Assembly (NCBI RefSeq): GCF_023278565.1
Contig: NC_064679.1
Span: forward strand, 3,968,001-4,032,000
DNA from: Colletotrichum lupini
Taxonomy: Eukaryota > Ascomycota > Sordariomycetes > Glomerellales > Glomerellaceae
Reading direction: 5' to 3'
Length of the DNA stretch: 64,000 nt
The position numbers and the translations under genes are program-made. Below are positions 46,851 to 59,055 of this stretch, one piece after another. Under the pieces are notes generated by a model, which worked only from the letters and a program-made list of their open reading frames with translations, had not been told where the DNA came from and searched no databases. The stretch's first letter is position 1, and each line of letters starts with the position of its first letter.

Positions 46851-47074
46851 TAACACTAGTATAAGGTAAACAAAGGATTGGGTTTATCACACAGCGGGGT
46901 ATTCTCTCATGCATGCTGATATATGCCCTTTATTCGATGCGTACCCTCTGCGCTGTATACATCTATATATCCAAGCTGGTCATTTGTTTCTTAGGCCCTT
47001 TATCATCCCTAACGAAGAGTGAAGAAGTCGAATCCCGATTCCTGGTGTAAATTTATACTACTAGGCTGCTTTTT

Positions 47075-48228
47075 TCATTGATAACACAAAGTCTCCCTCT
47101 CACACCAGTACCAGAACTTGGTTCCTAGAGACTTCTCCCCGCTTGATGGCGGCTTCATTCCCTCAGCGATGTCTCCCGGGATGCATCCAAATCTTCCCCA
47201 CGGAATAATGTACGAACCAGACTTCTCCACCGAAACGTCTAGGGAACAAGCCGCGAATAGCTCACTATATGCGCCATGTCTGGGTCCTTTGAACACGACA
47301 CCCTGAGACTCAATTAGCTTTATGGCGGGAACCACCATGCCAAGTACTTTGGACATACCATGATGACACTCATTGCTGCTGGAGCGTGCCTCTGCAACTC
47401 TGTTTTGACTAGTCCGGGGTTCACACTCTGTCCTTCAAGTCAGCATCCGTTGTATGTGACGAAGCGGGGAAACCAGGCTTACCACAGAGACGATGCCATC
47501 ATCCTTCACTCGCTTCGCGAACTCATCGGCAAGAAAGACGCAGCCGACTTTCCCTTGCATGTAATCGCTCATAGAATCCCCAGAGAGCTTCGGCGCATCC
47601 GTTGCATCATCCCAGATTATACCACCCTTAGGTGCCCCAAGCGAAATCATACTAGCGACCCAGACCACTCTTACGCTCTCTTTTGGCATTCCTTCTAGTC
47701 GAGCGGTAGCCCGTAATCTCTCCTCCAGACACCGCGTTAAGAGGTATGGGCCGAGGGCGTTGGTGCCAATCTGGAGCTCATGACCTTGAGCGCTTGTGCT
47801 ACCCTGAGGCGGCATCATGACGCCGGCGTTGTGTATCAGGACATCTAACCTCGACTCTTTTGCCAGGAAGGATTCGACGGCTGGTTTGACTGTTGTCAGA
47901 TCTGCGAGATCGAGAACGAGCGGCTCGAGCTTGCCATTGCTCAATGGTTGAAGGGCTTTGATGGTCTTGATTGCTTCGGCTATCTTCTCACTTGAGCGGG
48001 TCGCGATGTATATCGTCGCGTTGGCTGCATAAAGAATCTTGCAGAGTTCCAGTCCAATGCCAGATGCTCCGCCAGTGATGATGAATAACTGTGTCTTGTT
48101 AATTTCGTTACTAACTGTCAGGGTAGTTGGTAAGTAACACGCACTCTGCCTGCTTGGTTTGGAAGAACCTGTTCTGTGAAAGTGGGTTTGGGTGGGAAAA
48201 GCTGGTTCATGTTGCGATTCAACATCAT
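47075..48228 (-). CDS. Short-chain dehydrogenase/reductase (SDR)
   Basis: Exons 48228-48145, 48088-47483, 47427-47359 and 47302-47075 give 328 residues. The Rossmann motif TGGASGIG is at 33-40, NAG at 115-117, the catalytic Ser at about 174 and YxxxK at Tyr204/Lys208 (DYMQGKVG). After this comes NPGLVKTELQRH, and the C terminus has IIPWGRFG and TKFWYWCERE. This pattern fits the retinol-dehydrogenase/WWOX-like branch of fungal SDRs. It would use NAD(P)H to oxidise or reduce a carbonyl or alcohol; the substrate is unknown. The start could be 48228 or 48210 (MNQLFPPKPTF), the latter being the more usual N terminus. The last acceptor (CTCAG at 47303-47307) was chosen because it keeps frame and has a branch-like GCTAAT upstream. 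Confidence 0.85.
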
Positions 48229-49375
48229 AAATTGCGGATGTGGTGATAGGGTCGAAATCAGACGTGGCGACTCAAACAATGCGGGAGGTAGAAATGAACC
48301 CCCGCAATACTCAAAATTCCCAGTTCTCTGATGTTAGAATATATCGGACCTACCTTACGAACTCCGGAAGATCGAACCGATATAATCATCTGGCTCACCC
48401 CAATCTCTACACAGCACGGCACACGTGTCGTGGTTTTTCTGATTAGTGCTTTTTCGTAAGCTATGTTGGTATCTACGAAAACACAGCCCCCGCCTTCAGG
48501 AACACCATGACCGCGCAATAATCACCGGTGCCTGAAGCCACATAAAATGCTCTGGGCGGGCGATCGGGCCAACGTCTTGGCTTGGTCCGACAGCGGGCAG
48601 AATCCGGCGAAGTTTCGAAATCGGGTGCAGGCCAAAGCCGACCCGGTTCGGGATTATGACAAAAGAAATGGCCCTGTAAATCCGAGACCACCGGATCCGG
48701 CACGGCGCCCCACATGGGAGGTCCCCGAAGGATGCGGAAGGATTCGATATTGATAATGCTCCTCACGACTACCGGCGTGCATAATGTTCCGCGAAATTTC
48801 TCAGCTAGTGGTTTGTCAAAGTGATTGCGATAAATCAACCGCCGGATTTCTTCCTAATCGAGGAGGCTATCTTGAAAAAGGAGGCCTCAGCGAGTGTCAT
48901 TTATAGGCCTAATCACGGTCGAGGCGGCGAGGCCAAGAGTGGGTAGATGATGCCACCACAATGAACTAAGCTTCGGTATCAACAGAGTCTTTTTTTTATG
49001 AAAGATATTGTCATTACGGATTGGATCCATACGAAAAGCGACATGAGGATCGGTTCTGTCTCAAGAGAAGGCTTCGGACCCTACCGAGCCTCCGCCACAA
49101 CTGTAATTTACAACCCGAATGTCAACTTATTGGAAGAGAACCGGAATTCTCTTGGTGTGACAACAGCAAAAGGCGAACGATCTTTCATTTGCAACAGCAA
49201 TGCCTAAAAGGACCAACGGTCTTCATCCTTGCTGCGCACAGGCGGCACCGGTGATCAAGAGGGTAGGAATCTGTGGCAACGTCAGTCAGTGGTTTAGATT
49301 AGGTAGATAGGAGGCCAAGATTGTAAACTTACGGAGATCAGGTGTTCATAGTGTCCCAGACAGTGGCGATAGAAG
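48229..49375. other. Intergenic, no supported gene
   Basis: About 1.15 kb. A plus-strand frame at 48998-49207 (69 codons) has no motif or promoter and is not called. Confidence 0.35.
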
Positions 49376-49719
49376 CTAAGCATCGATGGCTTTTGCCCAA
49401 ACATCGCTGACAAGCTTTACGCGAGTCAACTTCTCAAGGTTGGGTGGCGTCTCGTCGATCGTTAATGTTGTTTGGTACGTGTTCCCACGGTTTCTCAACC
49501 CGTCTTTGATGGAGAGGAGCAGCGCGTTCCTTGTCCAGTAGATCATGAGTTGAGTATTGGCCCGACCCAACCGGCGGAGTTCGTCACGGTCCCAGCTAGC
49601 AATGCAATCTTCCTTAGTAGTGAATCACGGATAGCCAAGCGTCTGCTTATATTTGGTGCCGAAGGAGAAGTCTGAACCTCTTGCGTTACAAGCCCCGAAT
49701 CTCAGAGACTCGAGCTCCT

Positions 49720-49929
49720 TGTTAATAGGTGTGCGACATAGGGAAGAAGCTCACAGAGGCCAACTGCTATTAGGGTCTAAAAGAGGAATTACTAAAATCT
49801 GCCCTTCCCTCGAGGTATACTACTAGCGCTTTATATATACCTAAGCTACTCCTTTATTACTTAGTCCCCCTCTTTATACCTCCCTAAGCTATCCCTTAAC
49901 TAATAAGGCCTAATTAGCGAGGCCTAATA
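49720..49929. repeat. Left LTR of the TRIM-like element
   Basis: 210 bp, beginning TGTTAATAGGTGTGCGACA. Its first 80 bp are nearly free of RIP changes, in contrast to the equivalent part of the right LTR. Confidence 0.88.
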
Positions 49930-50486
49930 GGGTGCTCCCTCCCTTAGGCTTTATCCCGAAGCCCGCTTATGGTTTATATACGCTACGTTAATCCCTTATT
50001 TAAGAAGTCTTTAAATATATAGTATAAGGGCGGGTATAGGCGGCGCCCGTCGGCCTAAGTATAGACCCCTTACTCTAGATAATAGCCCTATAATTCTATA
50101 CCTAGGTTACTCCTATTTATAGGCCGTCCTTACGACCGCCGGTACTTAGGTAGTCGTCGCCCCACTTTTATTTACTAATATTAACCCCCTTCTAAGCTAC
50201 TATAATTCCGAATTCCTTTTCTCTTTTTTTATTTATAGTTATCCTTTTTATATATAGTTTCTTATTTTTATTAGTATTTACGCTACTCCCTCGTTACGTA
50301 GATATTATGGCTAACGAATATCTCCTAGATCCCTATTCTCGTATACTCCCCGTACCTAAGTAAGTCTTTTCTAAAGTCGTTCCGTAGTCGTTACTAACTC
50401 GTTCTAGTATAACTATAGCCCCTAATCGTAGCGTCGCTACTATTAATAATAGAACGGTCGTTAGCGCTACGGGTGCGCTTAGTAAC

Positions 50487-50696
50487 TATTAATAAGTATG
50501 TAATATAAAAAAGAAGCTTATAGAAGCTAATTACTATTAGGGTCTAAAAGAGGAATTACTAAAATCTACCTTTCCCTCGAGGTATATTACTAACGCTCTA
50601 TATATACCTAAGCTACTCTTTTATTACTTAGTCCCCCTCTTTATACCCCCCTAAGCTATCCCTTAACCGACGAGGCCTAACCGGCGAGGCCTAATA
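50487..50696. repeat. Right LTR of the TRIM-like element
   Basis: 210 bp, beginning TATTAATAAGTATGTAATA, where TG has become TA, and ending GGCGAGGCCTAATA. Only its last 30 bp or so keep the original GC content. Confidence 0.88.
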
Positions 50697-51176
50697 CTCC
50701 TAATTAACTTCGACCTTTAGAAAGACGTCATCTCCACGATAGTGCGGTCGACGAGGAGTTGGATCAGACGCGGCAATACTAGTATCGTCCCTATTAAGCT
50801 TCTTAGAAGGCTTGGCATCTTCTGTCAAGACTCCAATCTTGACTATGCTATCCTTGGTCTTCCTAGCAACAGCACGAGCGGGTTGAGGAACTAGTATATT
50901 AGTATCCCAGTTTGTGAACGCCAACTCCTAAATCTTGGCTCTTGCAGCCTCTTTCTCTTCCGCCGTATTAAGCCTCCACAAACGAGAACACTCGTGGTGT
51001 CTTTCCATTCAGATGTCGGGGATACTTTTCTCCGTCGCTGTCAGATCATCATAGCATTGCAATGACCACCCGACCTTGGATCTTTCATCGGACAGGGAGA
51101 TGATCGGATATAGTGGATGAATGGCGTTCTCGGAAGTTGTACGAGGGGTGGAGAATGAGGGAGTATCTGGCGACAT

Positions 51177-52154
51177 GGTGGGATTGTCGTGTGTGGTTCC
51201 GCGGAAAGCGTCGTGACTCAAAGATAAGAGGATAAGGTGCTTAAAATTGTTAAGAGGGCGTTGAGTTGTCGTGTCGAGTATCGACTGGCTGGTGACAAGC
51301 TACTCCTGCTGAAATATTTCGAACGATGCAAAAGCCGAAAATTACACCGACGGCGAGTTGGGTGTAGTGGGAGTTGAGAGTTTTGATGGAATGGAAAGAA
51401 AAGGACTTGAGTATCAGGCGTGGATAAAGCGAGGAAAGATGAGAAGAGAGGTGAGAGGAAACTAGGGAAGGTGAGAGAAGGTGAGGGAAGGGGGGAGGAA
51501 AGGTAAGAGAACACGGAAGGTGAAAGGCAGCGGAAGGCGAAAGGGAATTTATGAGATGAAGAAAAGTGAAGGCGCATCCAAGTTGCTTTCCTTCAGGAAG
51601 TCAAGCTCAACGCCGACACCAATCGTGCCATAGGCGAACTGTTGTACGAAACCGAAAGAGGTTGATAATAGGCCTTGTGAACAAGATAGCAGACAATTGC
51701 GACCATCGTGAAAAAGCTGTGAGGCGTTTGGCATGGACAACATGCCAGTCGACCCCGCCAGCATCAACACGAGTCTCGAACTCCTATCCTCTTCCTTTCT
51801 GAGATTTGCAACTTCAGCAATATCACCTGCCCGCCCTCGCCTTATCCCTAGTCTCTCATTTCATTCGTGACTCCACCGTTATCTTCGCTGCCATATCGAC
51901 CACCACCAGACGCTCTGATCCCATTTTTGTCACGAAGTTATTCGATACCACTAAGGTCAGGCGACCTGATGATATCTACTCAGGATGCTGAGAGAGAGCA
52001 AGTGTGACGACCGGGCTCTCCCTGGATCCCCCGCTAGACGCGCAGAGCCATGGACCAAGGCTCGATGGTGCCTGCGAGAACGATCTACGATCCAACATCA
52101 AGATGTACGCGTTGGGTACCTTATCTTAAGAAAAGAAAAATTGTGTTTCAGGAG
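51177..52154. other. Upstream region of the split gene, no other supported gene
   Basis: Contains the pyrimidine-rich (coding strand) tract at about 51,420-51,545 and otherwise only short frames. The long minus-strand frame at 51218-51577 is low-complexity Ser/Pro/Phe/Leu and comes from that tract. Confidence 0.4.
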
Positions 52155-52169
52155 AAGTAGGAGGCCGAC
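52155..52169. repeat. Left target-site duplication of the non-LTR element
   Basis: AAGTAGGAGGCCGAC, identical to 58312-58326. Together the two copies define the element ends. Confidence 0.85.
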
Positions 52170-55100
52170 ACTTCCCACACGCATCACCCGAGCGAGGCAC
52201 CCACTATTAGTATCTTACCCAGTCCTATACCCTACTCCTAATATTACTTCTTATGCTTAAAACTACTACTTCTTACTTATAATAGCCTTATAGCTAAATA
52301 TAAGTGCGCTACTCGTAAGGCCTTAAAAAGGCCTTATAAGCTCTTAATACGTAAGGAGCTTATTATTTAACCCCTTTTTAACCCCGTTATAAATACGTAT
52401 AGCGCTATTACTATACTTATTTATACCTCTCTTAGCCCGACCCTACGCTTTATAAAAAAGTAAAGTACTTATTACTACTACTACCCTAGCGTTCTAATAT
52501 ACTAAAAGTACTTAATTAAAATATAATAAAGTATATTAGCTCCTTATTACGGCCTTAGATAATATTTATATTACTTATTTAAACGAGCTTAAGCTATATA
52601 CCCGTATTATTATTTAAAACTTTTTTTTTTATTTTATCCCTAGCTTAGCCCGACCCGAGCCTAGGGTATAATAAACCCCTCATATTATTATAATAACTTA
52701 GGGCTAATTAGCTAATATATTTTAGTTTATAAGGGGCTTATAAAACCTATACCTAAAGCCCTTAGCCCTAGACCTCTATTTCTTAACTAGGATTAGAGCT
52801 AAGTAGCTTTTTAAAACTTAATAATATAATACCTTCTCTTTACACTAAGCTATTTCTTAGGACTTAAATCTCTTATTTTTTTATTATAGCGGACGTTAAA
52901 TATATTATTATAGGCCTATTTATATACCCTAGTTCCGAGGAAGTTAAATAAAAACTCTTTTAATAAAAATAATAATTCTAGAGATACCTAAACGCGAATA
53001 GTATAAATTTACTAACTAAATAATAAACTTATTTCGTATTATACTACTTAGTTAGGGTTTTTAAAGCTTATTTCGAGCTTAATAACCCTAAGGTAGCGGA
53101 TATTAATATAAGCTAAGTTATTTTAAAAAAAATTAAATTATAAATAGGGGCCGTACTACGGGCCTAGTACGTCGCTAGACCTAGCCCGGACCTTATTACT
53201 AATATATAAACTCTAATTATCTTTTTTAATTACGAGGTCCTAAAAGACTTTTAACTTTTTAATTACTTTAATAAGCCTAAGCTATTTCTACTATGCTAAA
53301 AGCCTATTACGTAATATATTAAAAACTACTTAGCTTTTTATACTAACTATTATTATACTTAGTCTCCCCGCTATATTTAGTATAGTAAGGTAAATTATAA
53401 AACTAAGGGCGCAGAGTACTTAAAACTTATTAAATATACTAATTATTATAGCCTATTCCGAGCTACGTATTAGAACTATTTTACGAAGCCTACTTTTAAA
53501 AAAAGAAAAATTATTCTTTTTATAAAGCGTTAGCTCTAAAGGGTTAGGTATATTTAAACGGGGCGCTTTAATAACCCTATACCCCCACGCTTTATAAAAT
53601 CTAACCCCCCGTCCTAGCCGCTACTTAAAAAACTTAGTATAATTAGGACTATTATTATTAACTTAGACTTAGCTCCCTTAGCCTAACCGATCTCTTTTAA
53701 TATATTTATAATAAGTAATAATAATATTAAAATAGAAATAAGAGAGGCCGGAGAGGCTAGAGGGATATAAGTAATAAACGAGCTATCCTAACTATATATA
53801 ATATTCTTTTTACTTATAAAGCCGTAAGGTATTAAGGCCTAGGCCTAGGCTTAGTTTAAAAACGCTAAGTTCCCTATTAAACTACTATAATTTACCCTAA
53901 CTTAGAATATAAATAGCTTAATATCCTCTACCTAGGTTTCTTTAAGTACTAGGATTAGAGTAATAAAATTTGAAAAAATTAACTACGATATTTAAAAATA
54001 TATTACGTTTATATAACTTAATAAAAAAGAGGTATAATACCCCGAAGACTATAGAGCCTAAGCTAAATTTATTAATTACTTAGTATAATATTAATAAGGG
54101 CTTTATAATATATATTAACCTCCTTTAGGTTTACTAAAAGTATAAAATAAACGTCGTACTCGTATAAGAACCCTAGATAATAGAAAAGAAGTAAGCTAAA
54201 CTTAATACGTACTTAGGCTATAATATCTTTTACTTAGTAAACTACTAGTCGGATGCCGATACTAGGCTAAGGGTATTTACTTATGCTTATAAATACCTAA
54301 ACGCATAGTAATTAAAACCTGCGCTTATTAAAAATATCTTATAAACCTAAATATAAAGGTATATTATAATTAATATTTATTAGCTTAATAATAGGGTCGT
54401 TAACTTAATTATTACTACCCTCCTTAATTTTAAACCTCCCCCCTTTATACTTATTATAGGGGACTTTAATTCTTAGTACGAGATATAAGAGCTTAGAGTT
54501 TAATTAGAATTAATAAGAACCTCTATATTACGCTAAGTATAAAAATATAAACTTATTTATATTAAAGAAACTAGAGAAGTAATACGTAAAAATAAGAGAG
54601 GGCTAGGCTATATTATAAACCTAACTTTTTTTAATATTTTATTAGCTTAAGCTATAGTTTATTTATAGCTATACGTAGGTTTAGATTATAAGGCTATTCT
54701 TATAACGCTTTTATTATTATAGCTCCCTAAACCGGATTTATAGGGCTACTTAAGGGTATTAAAATAGGACCTCGTCCGCTTTATTTTTTTAATAAAATAG
54801 GGGCCCCTACTTATTATATTTAAATACGCTATCCCTGAGTAGCTTAATATTATCGTAATTAAAATCCTTTAGACCCTTAGTATTATACTAAATATTACTA
54901 AGACTATTACTAATTAATATAATTATAACGCCCTATAATAGACCTAGGATTATACCGAGGTACGCTCTAAATATTTAAAAGCTAGGTATAAATAGTAAAA
55001 GAGATACTACTCCCGAGGCTACTCTAACTATTTATTATATTCCTAAGTCCGGGATGCCTAATTAGCCTAGCTTAATATTACTAAACGTACTAAACGGGCT

Positions 55101-58100
55101 TATTAATCTTAGAAAATAGCGGATATAAAGAAGCTAGAGGACCTTTTTACAATTATAAAGTAATAGAACTCGGGCCTAGTTATAAAGGAGCCTTTTTTAA
55201 AAATTAATAATAAGGAAATAGTTAGTATTATAAATAAAATAGACGCTTTTTATTAGGCTTTCTTAGAGCGCTTTACCCTAAACGATAATATAAGTAACCT
55301 ACACCTAATTCCTTTTATCCCATATTAAATATTACTTTAATAAATTATAGTTTCCCTCGCTGAGGCCCGATAATATACCTTTATATAAAGTATATTACTA
55401 AGTATTAATAGGATTATTATAAAGCTATTAGTAAGTTATTAAGGCTTTATTATAGAACCCGTTAGGGCCCTTTTTAAAGCGTACTTTATTTATAGCTACT
55501 ACCCGGGTCTTTTTAAATAAGCTAAAGTTATAATAATATAAAAGAAAGGAAATTATAAACTCTTAAACCTTAGTTTATATAAACCGATCTCGCTACTATT
55601 CTACTTAAAAAAGGGGCTCGAGCGTATCTTTATAAGGCGGGCTACGTACTATATAGTATAGAACTTAGTTATTAATAAGTAATACTTTAGGGCTCTACTT
55701 AAGTAGAGCGCTGTTAACTTAGCTATATATACTATATATAATATAAAAGAGGTGCTTAAGAACGGCCTTATTACGACCCTAGTTATAATAAATACTAAAA
55801 GAGCGTTTAATACTATACTCTAAAATAAACTTATACTTAAGCTTTATTAATAAGGCTAACTAAAGACTTTTATTAAGTTCGTAAGGTCCTTTATAATATA
55901 GCGGACCGCTATTATTAAAATAAATAAAAAGCTTTTAAAAGAGTTTTTTTTTTATTATAGCCTTTTATAAGGCTCCCCTACGTCTCTCGTTTTATATATT
56001 CTCTACCTAACCGAGGTATTATTAAATAATCCTAATTATTACTTTAGCTATATAAATAATATAAGCTTTATAACGATCTCCTTAACCCTAAAAGAGAACG
56101 CGCTAATACTAAGAAATAAAATTATCTCTATACTTAAATAGGGTACTAAGAATAAAATTATTTTTAACTTAGTTAAATATAAAGTAGTATACTTTATATA
56201 TAAATACTATAAAAATCGGCTATTAAAATAGCTAGTTATTTATATTACTAAGCTTATAATTATATTAATAGCCCCTACTAAAGCCGTACGCTAGCTCGGA
56301 GTTTAGTTTAATAAGACCTTCTCTTTTTATATTTACGTCGGGTACCGAACTATTATTATAAAGCGAGTAGCTAACTTTTTTTATAAGCTTAGTAAAGTTA
56401 TTAAAGGCCTACTCCCTAAGTAAGCCCGGCTCGTAATAATAGCTCATATATTACTATTAATTATATATAGCTCCGAAATATAGTTCTTAAGCCGTACTAA
56501 GCCGGTTACTTTTTTAAAAAAAATATAAATAAGGACTACTCCCTACGCACTTTTTATAAATACTAGTTAAAAAAGATACTTTATTACTATTTAGAGGGTC
56601 CTCGCTTTTATTACTTAAATAATAACCCTAGCTTAGTATATTATACTAACGGACTTATTATTTAAAAAGTTAAGTTTTTTAATTATTATAGTTACTTTAA
56701 AGGGGGTAAAACTGCGCTCTACTACGAGGCTTAGTTATATAAATACGCTCTATTTATTAATATTATAGTTAGAAAAGAGAACCCCTTAAGGCACTAAGAG
56801 GGAAACTTATTTATAGTAGATATATATGCTCTTACCCCTATATTTATAACTAGTCCTCGTCTTCTTAAACCTACTTATATTATATAAAAATACTAAAAAT
56901 ATTATTATAGCCTTTTTTAAATAGATAGTTACGGAGCTTCTACTCTCTAACTTCGTAATTTATTTTAATAAGTTAATATCTAGCGAAGGGTTAATAAACT
57001 ACGGGTATATAATATATTACGGTATTATTATTATTATAAAAAGCTTTAGCTAATTTAAAAAGCTTACTAAGGTTTTTAATACTAAAATAAAAAGCGCTTA
57101 ATAGGGCTTATAATAAGCTTTACTTATTACTATTTTTACCCCTACCCCTATTTATATCTATTTTAATAATGTTTCTATTTTTAATTTTATTTCGGGCTAT
57201 AGTAACTCTTTAACCAGCTCGGAAGTAGCTATATTAAAAATCGTTAGTACTTAATAAATAAGGGATATAAAGTATTACTAGTCCTCTATATATACCGGGA
57301 TTTTTAAAAACGAGTTAGTAAATAGGCTTATTAAATAGAGCGCGGCCCGTAAGCTACTTAGTTTACTATTACCGGCCTTTTATATTAGTTTAGTAAAAAC
57401 TACTTAAATACGAGCCCGTAAGTAGTATTAGTAATAATAAAAGGAGTCTAAGTAAACGCTTAAGCCTAAGTATATGAAAACTACTATAGTTTTTAAATAC
57501 TCCCTAGAATTAGACTTATTATACCCTCTTTTATATTACTTCCTTACTATATAATCTAGCTATAACTATTTTTATTTTTATTATAAGTAGTTTAGTTACG
57601 AGGGTAATTTTAAATATAATTATAAGAGGAAGCTATTACTAACTTATATAATATACTATTTAAAGAATTACTAGACCTAGGCCTAATAGTTAGTTATTAA
57701 TACTAAGAGAGATCTAGGTCCCTTACCCCCCTTAATAAGTTAGGCCAGAGCTTATTAATACGCCCTAATACGAGATTTAGTAGCGTTTAAAAAGTTCGAA
57801 TAAGTAATATACTATTACGAAGCTTACTCTTTTTAAAAATAACGAGCCCGAGGTAACTTATTTTTATATTTTATTATATACTTACTAATAACTTCTAAAC
57901 TATAGCTCTATTTTATCCCTTTTTTTTATACTTAGATTTCCTAAATAATTCGGGATAGTATAAAAAAATATAAAAATACTCTCGTAAGTAATTTTATTTA
58001 CGAGGGAGGTTTTTAGTAATAACTAGGTACTATTTATAAATAGTATAGGGCTACTATAAAACCGCTACTTTTACTAAGTATAGGGACCCTTATTAGCGTA

Positions 58101-58311
58101 CTTTTTAAAACTAAAAGGGCCGGATTAGTAATAGCCCGGCCCGGGTACGAGAAGAAAAGTATATATTAATAAATTATCTAACTTATTATATACCTATTAG
58201 GGGCGGCATAGTATATTATATGCCTTAGAAAGGCGCTCTGGTTAATCGGAGGTTATACTCCTGTTCCTGATAATGTTAAATACTACTACTACTATTACTA
58301 CTACTACTACT
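52170..58311 (+). mobile_element. Full-length non-LTR (LINE, Tad1-like) retrotransposon, inactivated by RIP
   Basis: The element is 6,142 bp, flanked by a 15-bp target duplication and ending in a (TAC)n tail. Plus-strand order is as in Tad1/I-clade LINEs. First comes a Gag-like ORF1 with zinc-knuckle debris near 53,370-53,520, then an endonuclease region near 54,200-54,900. Reverse transcriptase follows near 55,300-56,300, where ASPTSPILYILYLTEVL stands for the QGSPxSPxLF motif. The RT active site reads YINN at 56049-56060 instead of YIDD. An RNase H region lies near 56,960-57,440. All frames are full of TAA and TAG, and CpA/TpG is almost absent in the core. The outer 50-100 bp at each end are less mutated. 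It does not encode an active protein. Confidence 0.88.
58281..58311 (+). repeat. (TAC)n tail of the non-LTR element
   Basis: About ten TAC units with one TAT variant. The tail ends exactly where the right target duplication begins, so it is the 3' end of the element rather than an unrelated microsatellite. Confidence 0.85.
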
Positions 58312-58326
58312 AAGTAGGAGGCCGAC
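58312..58326. repeat. Right target-site duplication of the non-LTR element
   Basis: AAGTAGGAGGCCGAC, the second copy of 52155-52169. Confidence 0.85.
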
Positions 58327-59055
58327 TGAAGCTGTAGTTCCACGGTCAATGTCGCCGGCTTTAAGAAAATGATGACGCGAGATGCAGACATCCCGCGTGT
58401 TTCCGAGTAACATAGTTGAGGCCTACAATGATATTCGGCGTGTCTCGGACTTCGCATCTTTCGGCAGATACCTAGATGGCTCTGCTGGGCATGTGGATGA
58501 GGAGCACTAGTTTTGGACTAACTTTGCTGTGCGACCAATTGACCCCGCATACGTTACCTGATTGACGGTTGCACAAGACGGCCTCCCGCGTTGAGTTCTG
58601 CATGTTTCAAACAACCTTATCAGATTGGATAAGGCCGGTTTGCTCAAGACCGCCATTTGAGCCTGCCGGGAATCGTTCTTCGCCTGATATTACATTACAG
58701 TCTGTGAAAGACTGAGACCTACTTATCTCAGCACGCCAAAACATGTTTGGCCTAGCTACGAGCTTGTTTCACAAGCTCTGCCTCGTCTTATGATGTACAT
58801 CTCCTGAGAGAATTTCCAGGCAGAGGGCTATTTGACGACAATGCCAGGAACCCCTGTCATGTCGGAGGTGGCTGATGAACTTCTGAGAATGGTTGATTTG
58901 AATGGGTTCCGAGGGAATTCTTATATTTGACGTCCCTGGACATCACTTACTTGAGCTTTTTCAAGCTCCCCACAACTATCATCTTTCAATTTCATACTGT
59001 ACGACTTCGTCAAAACGTTCTTGCCAATTACTCATTCCTCTTCGACCAACGTAAA
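58327..59055. other. Upstream region of the giant DUF6606-type gene
   Basis: About 730 bp of normal composition. A TTATATTTGA stretch near 58,920 is a possible TATA element 135 bp before the start codon. No other gene is supported. Confidence 0.4.

Larger units (their letters stand above)
49720..50696. mobile_element. TRIM-like non-autonomous LTR element, RIP-mutated
   Basis: A 977-bp element with 210-bp direct terminal repeats (49720-49929 and 50487-50696), flanked by the 5-bp target duplication CTCCT (49715-49719 and 50697-50701). The internal part is only 557 bp and has no readable protein. Small LTR elements without coding capacity are called TRIMs and depend on an autonomous partner. 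Repeat differences seen are C/T and G/A transitions. Orientation cannot be fixed because no coding sequence or clear primer-binding site was recognised. Confidence 0.88.
49376..51176 (-). pseudogene. Unrecognised host gene split by a TRIM element and carrying four stops
   Basis: Part one starts at the ATG at 51174-51176 (MSPDTPSFSTPRTTSEN) and runs to 50697. Part two runs from 49714 to a TAG at 49376. If the 977-bp element and one copy of its target duplication are removed, the two parts are in the same frame across the junction and give about 290 codons. Interior stops are TGA 51009-51011, TAG 50928-50930, TAG 50700-50702 and TGA 49625-49627. All four can come from one transition at CpA on either strand (CAG to TAG, TGG to TGA), the RIP context. 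Readable segments include HHECSRLWRLNTAEEKEAA, PRRPHYRGDDVFLKVEV and ASWDRDELRRLGRANTQLM. I do not recognise the family. A pyrimidine-rich tract at about 51,420-51,545 on the coding strand looks like its promoter or leader. Confidence 0.65.

Noticed and set aside
51218..51577. A 119-codon minus-strand frame
   Set aside because: It is low-complexity Ser/Pro/Phe/Leu translated from a pyrimidine tract that fits a promoter or leader better.
52204..58200. CTATTAG at both edges of the AT-rich block as a target duplication
   Set aside because: Seven AT-rich bases can match by chance, and the 15-bp AAGTAGGAGGCCGAC repeat with the TAC tail defines the ends much better.
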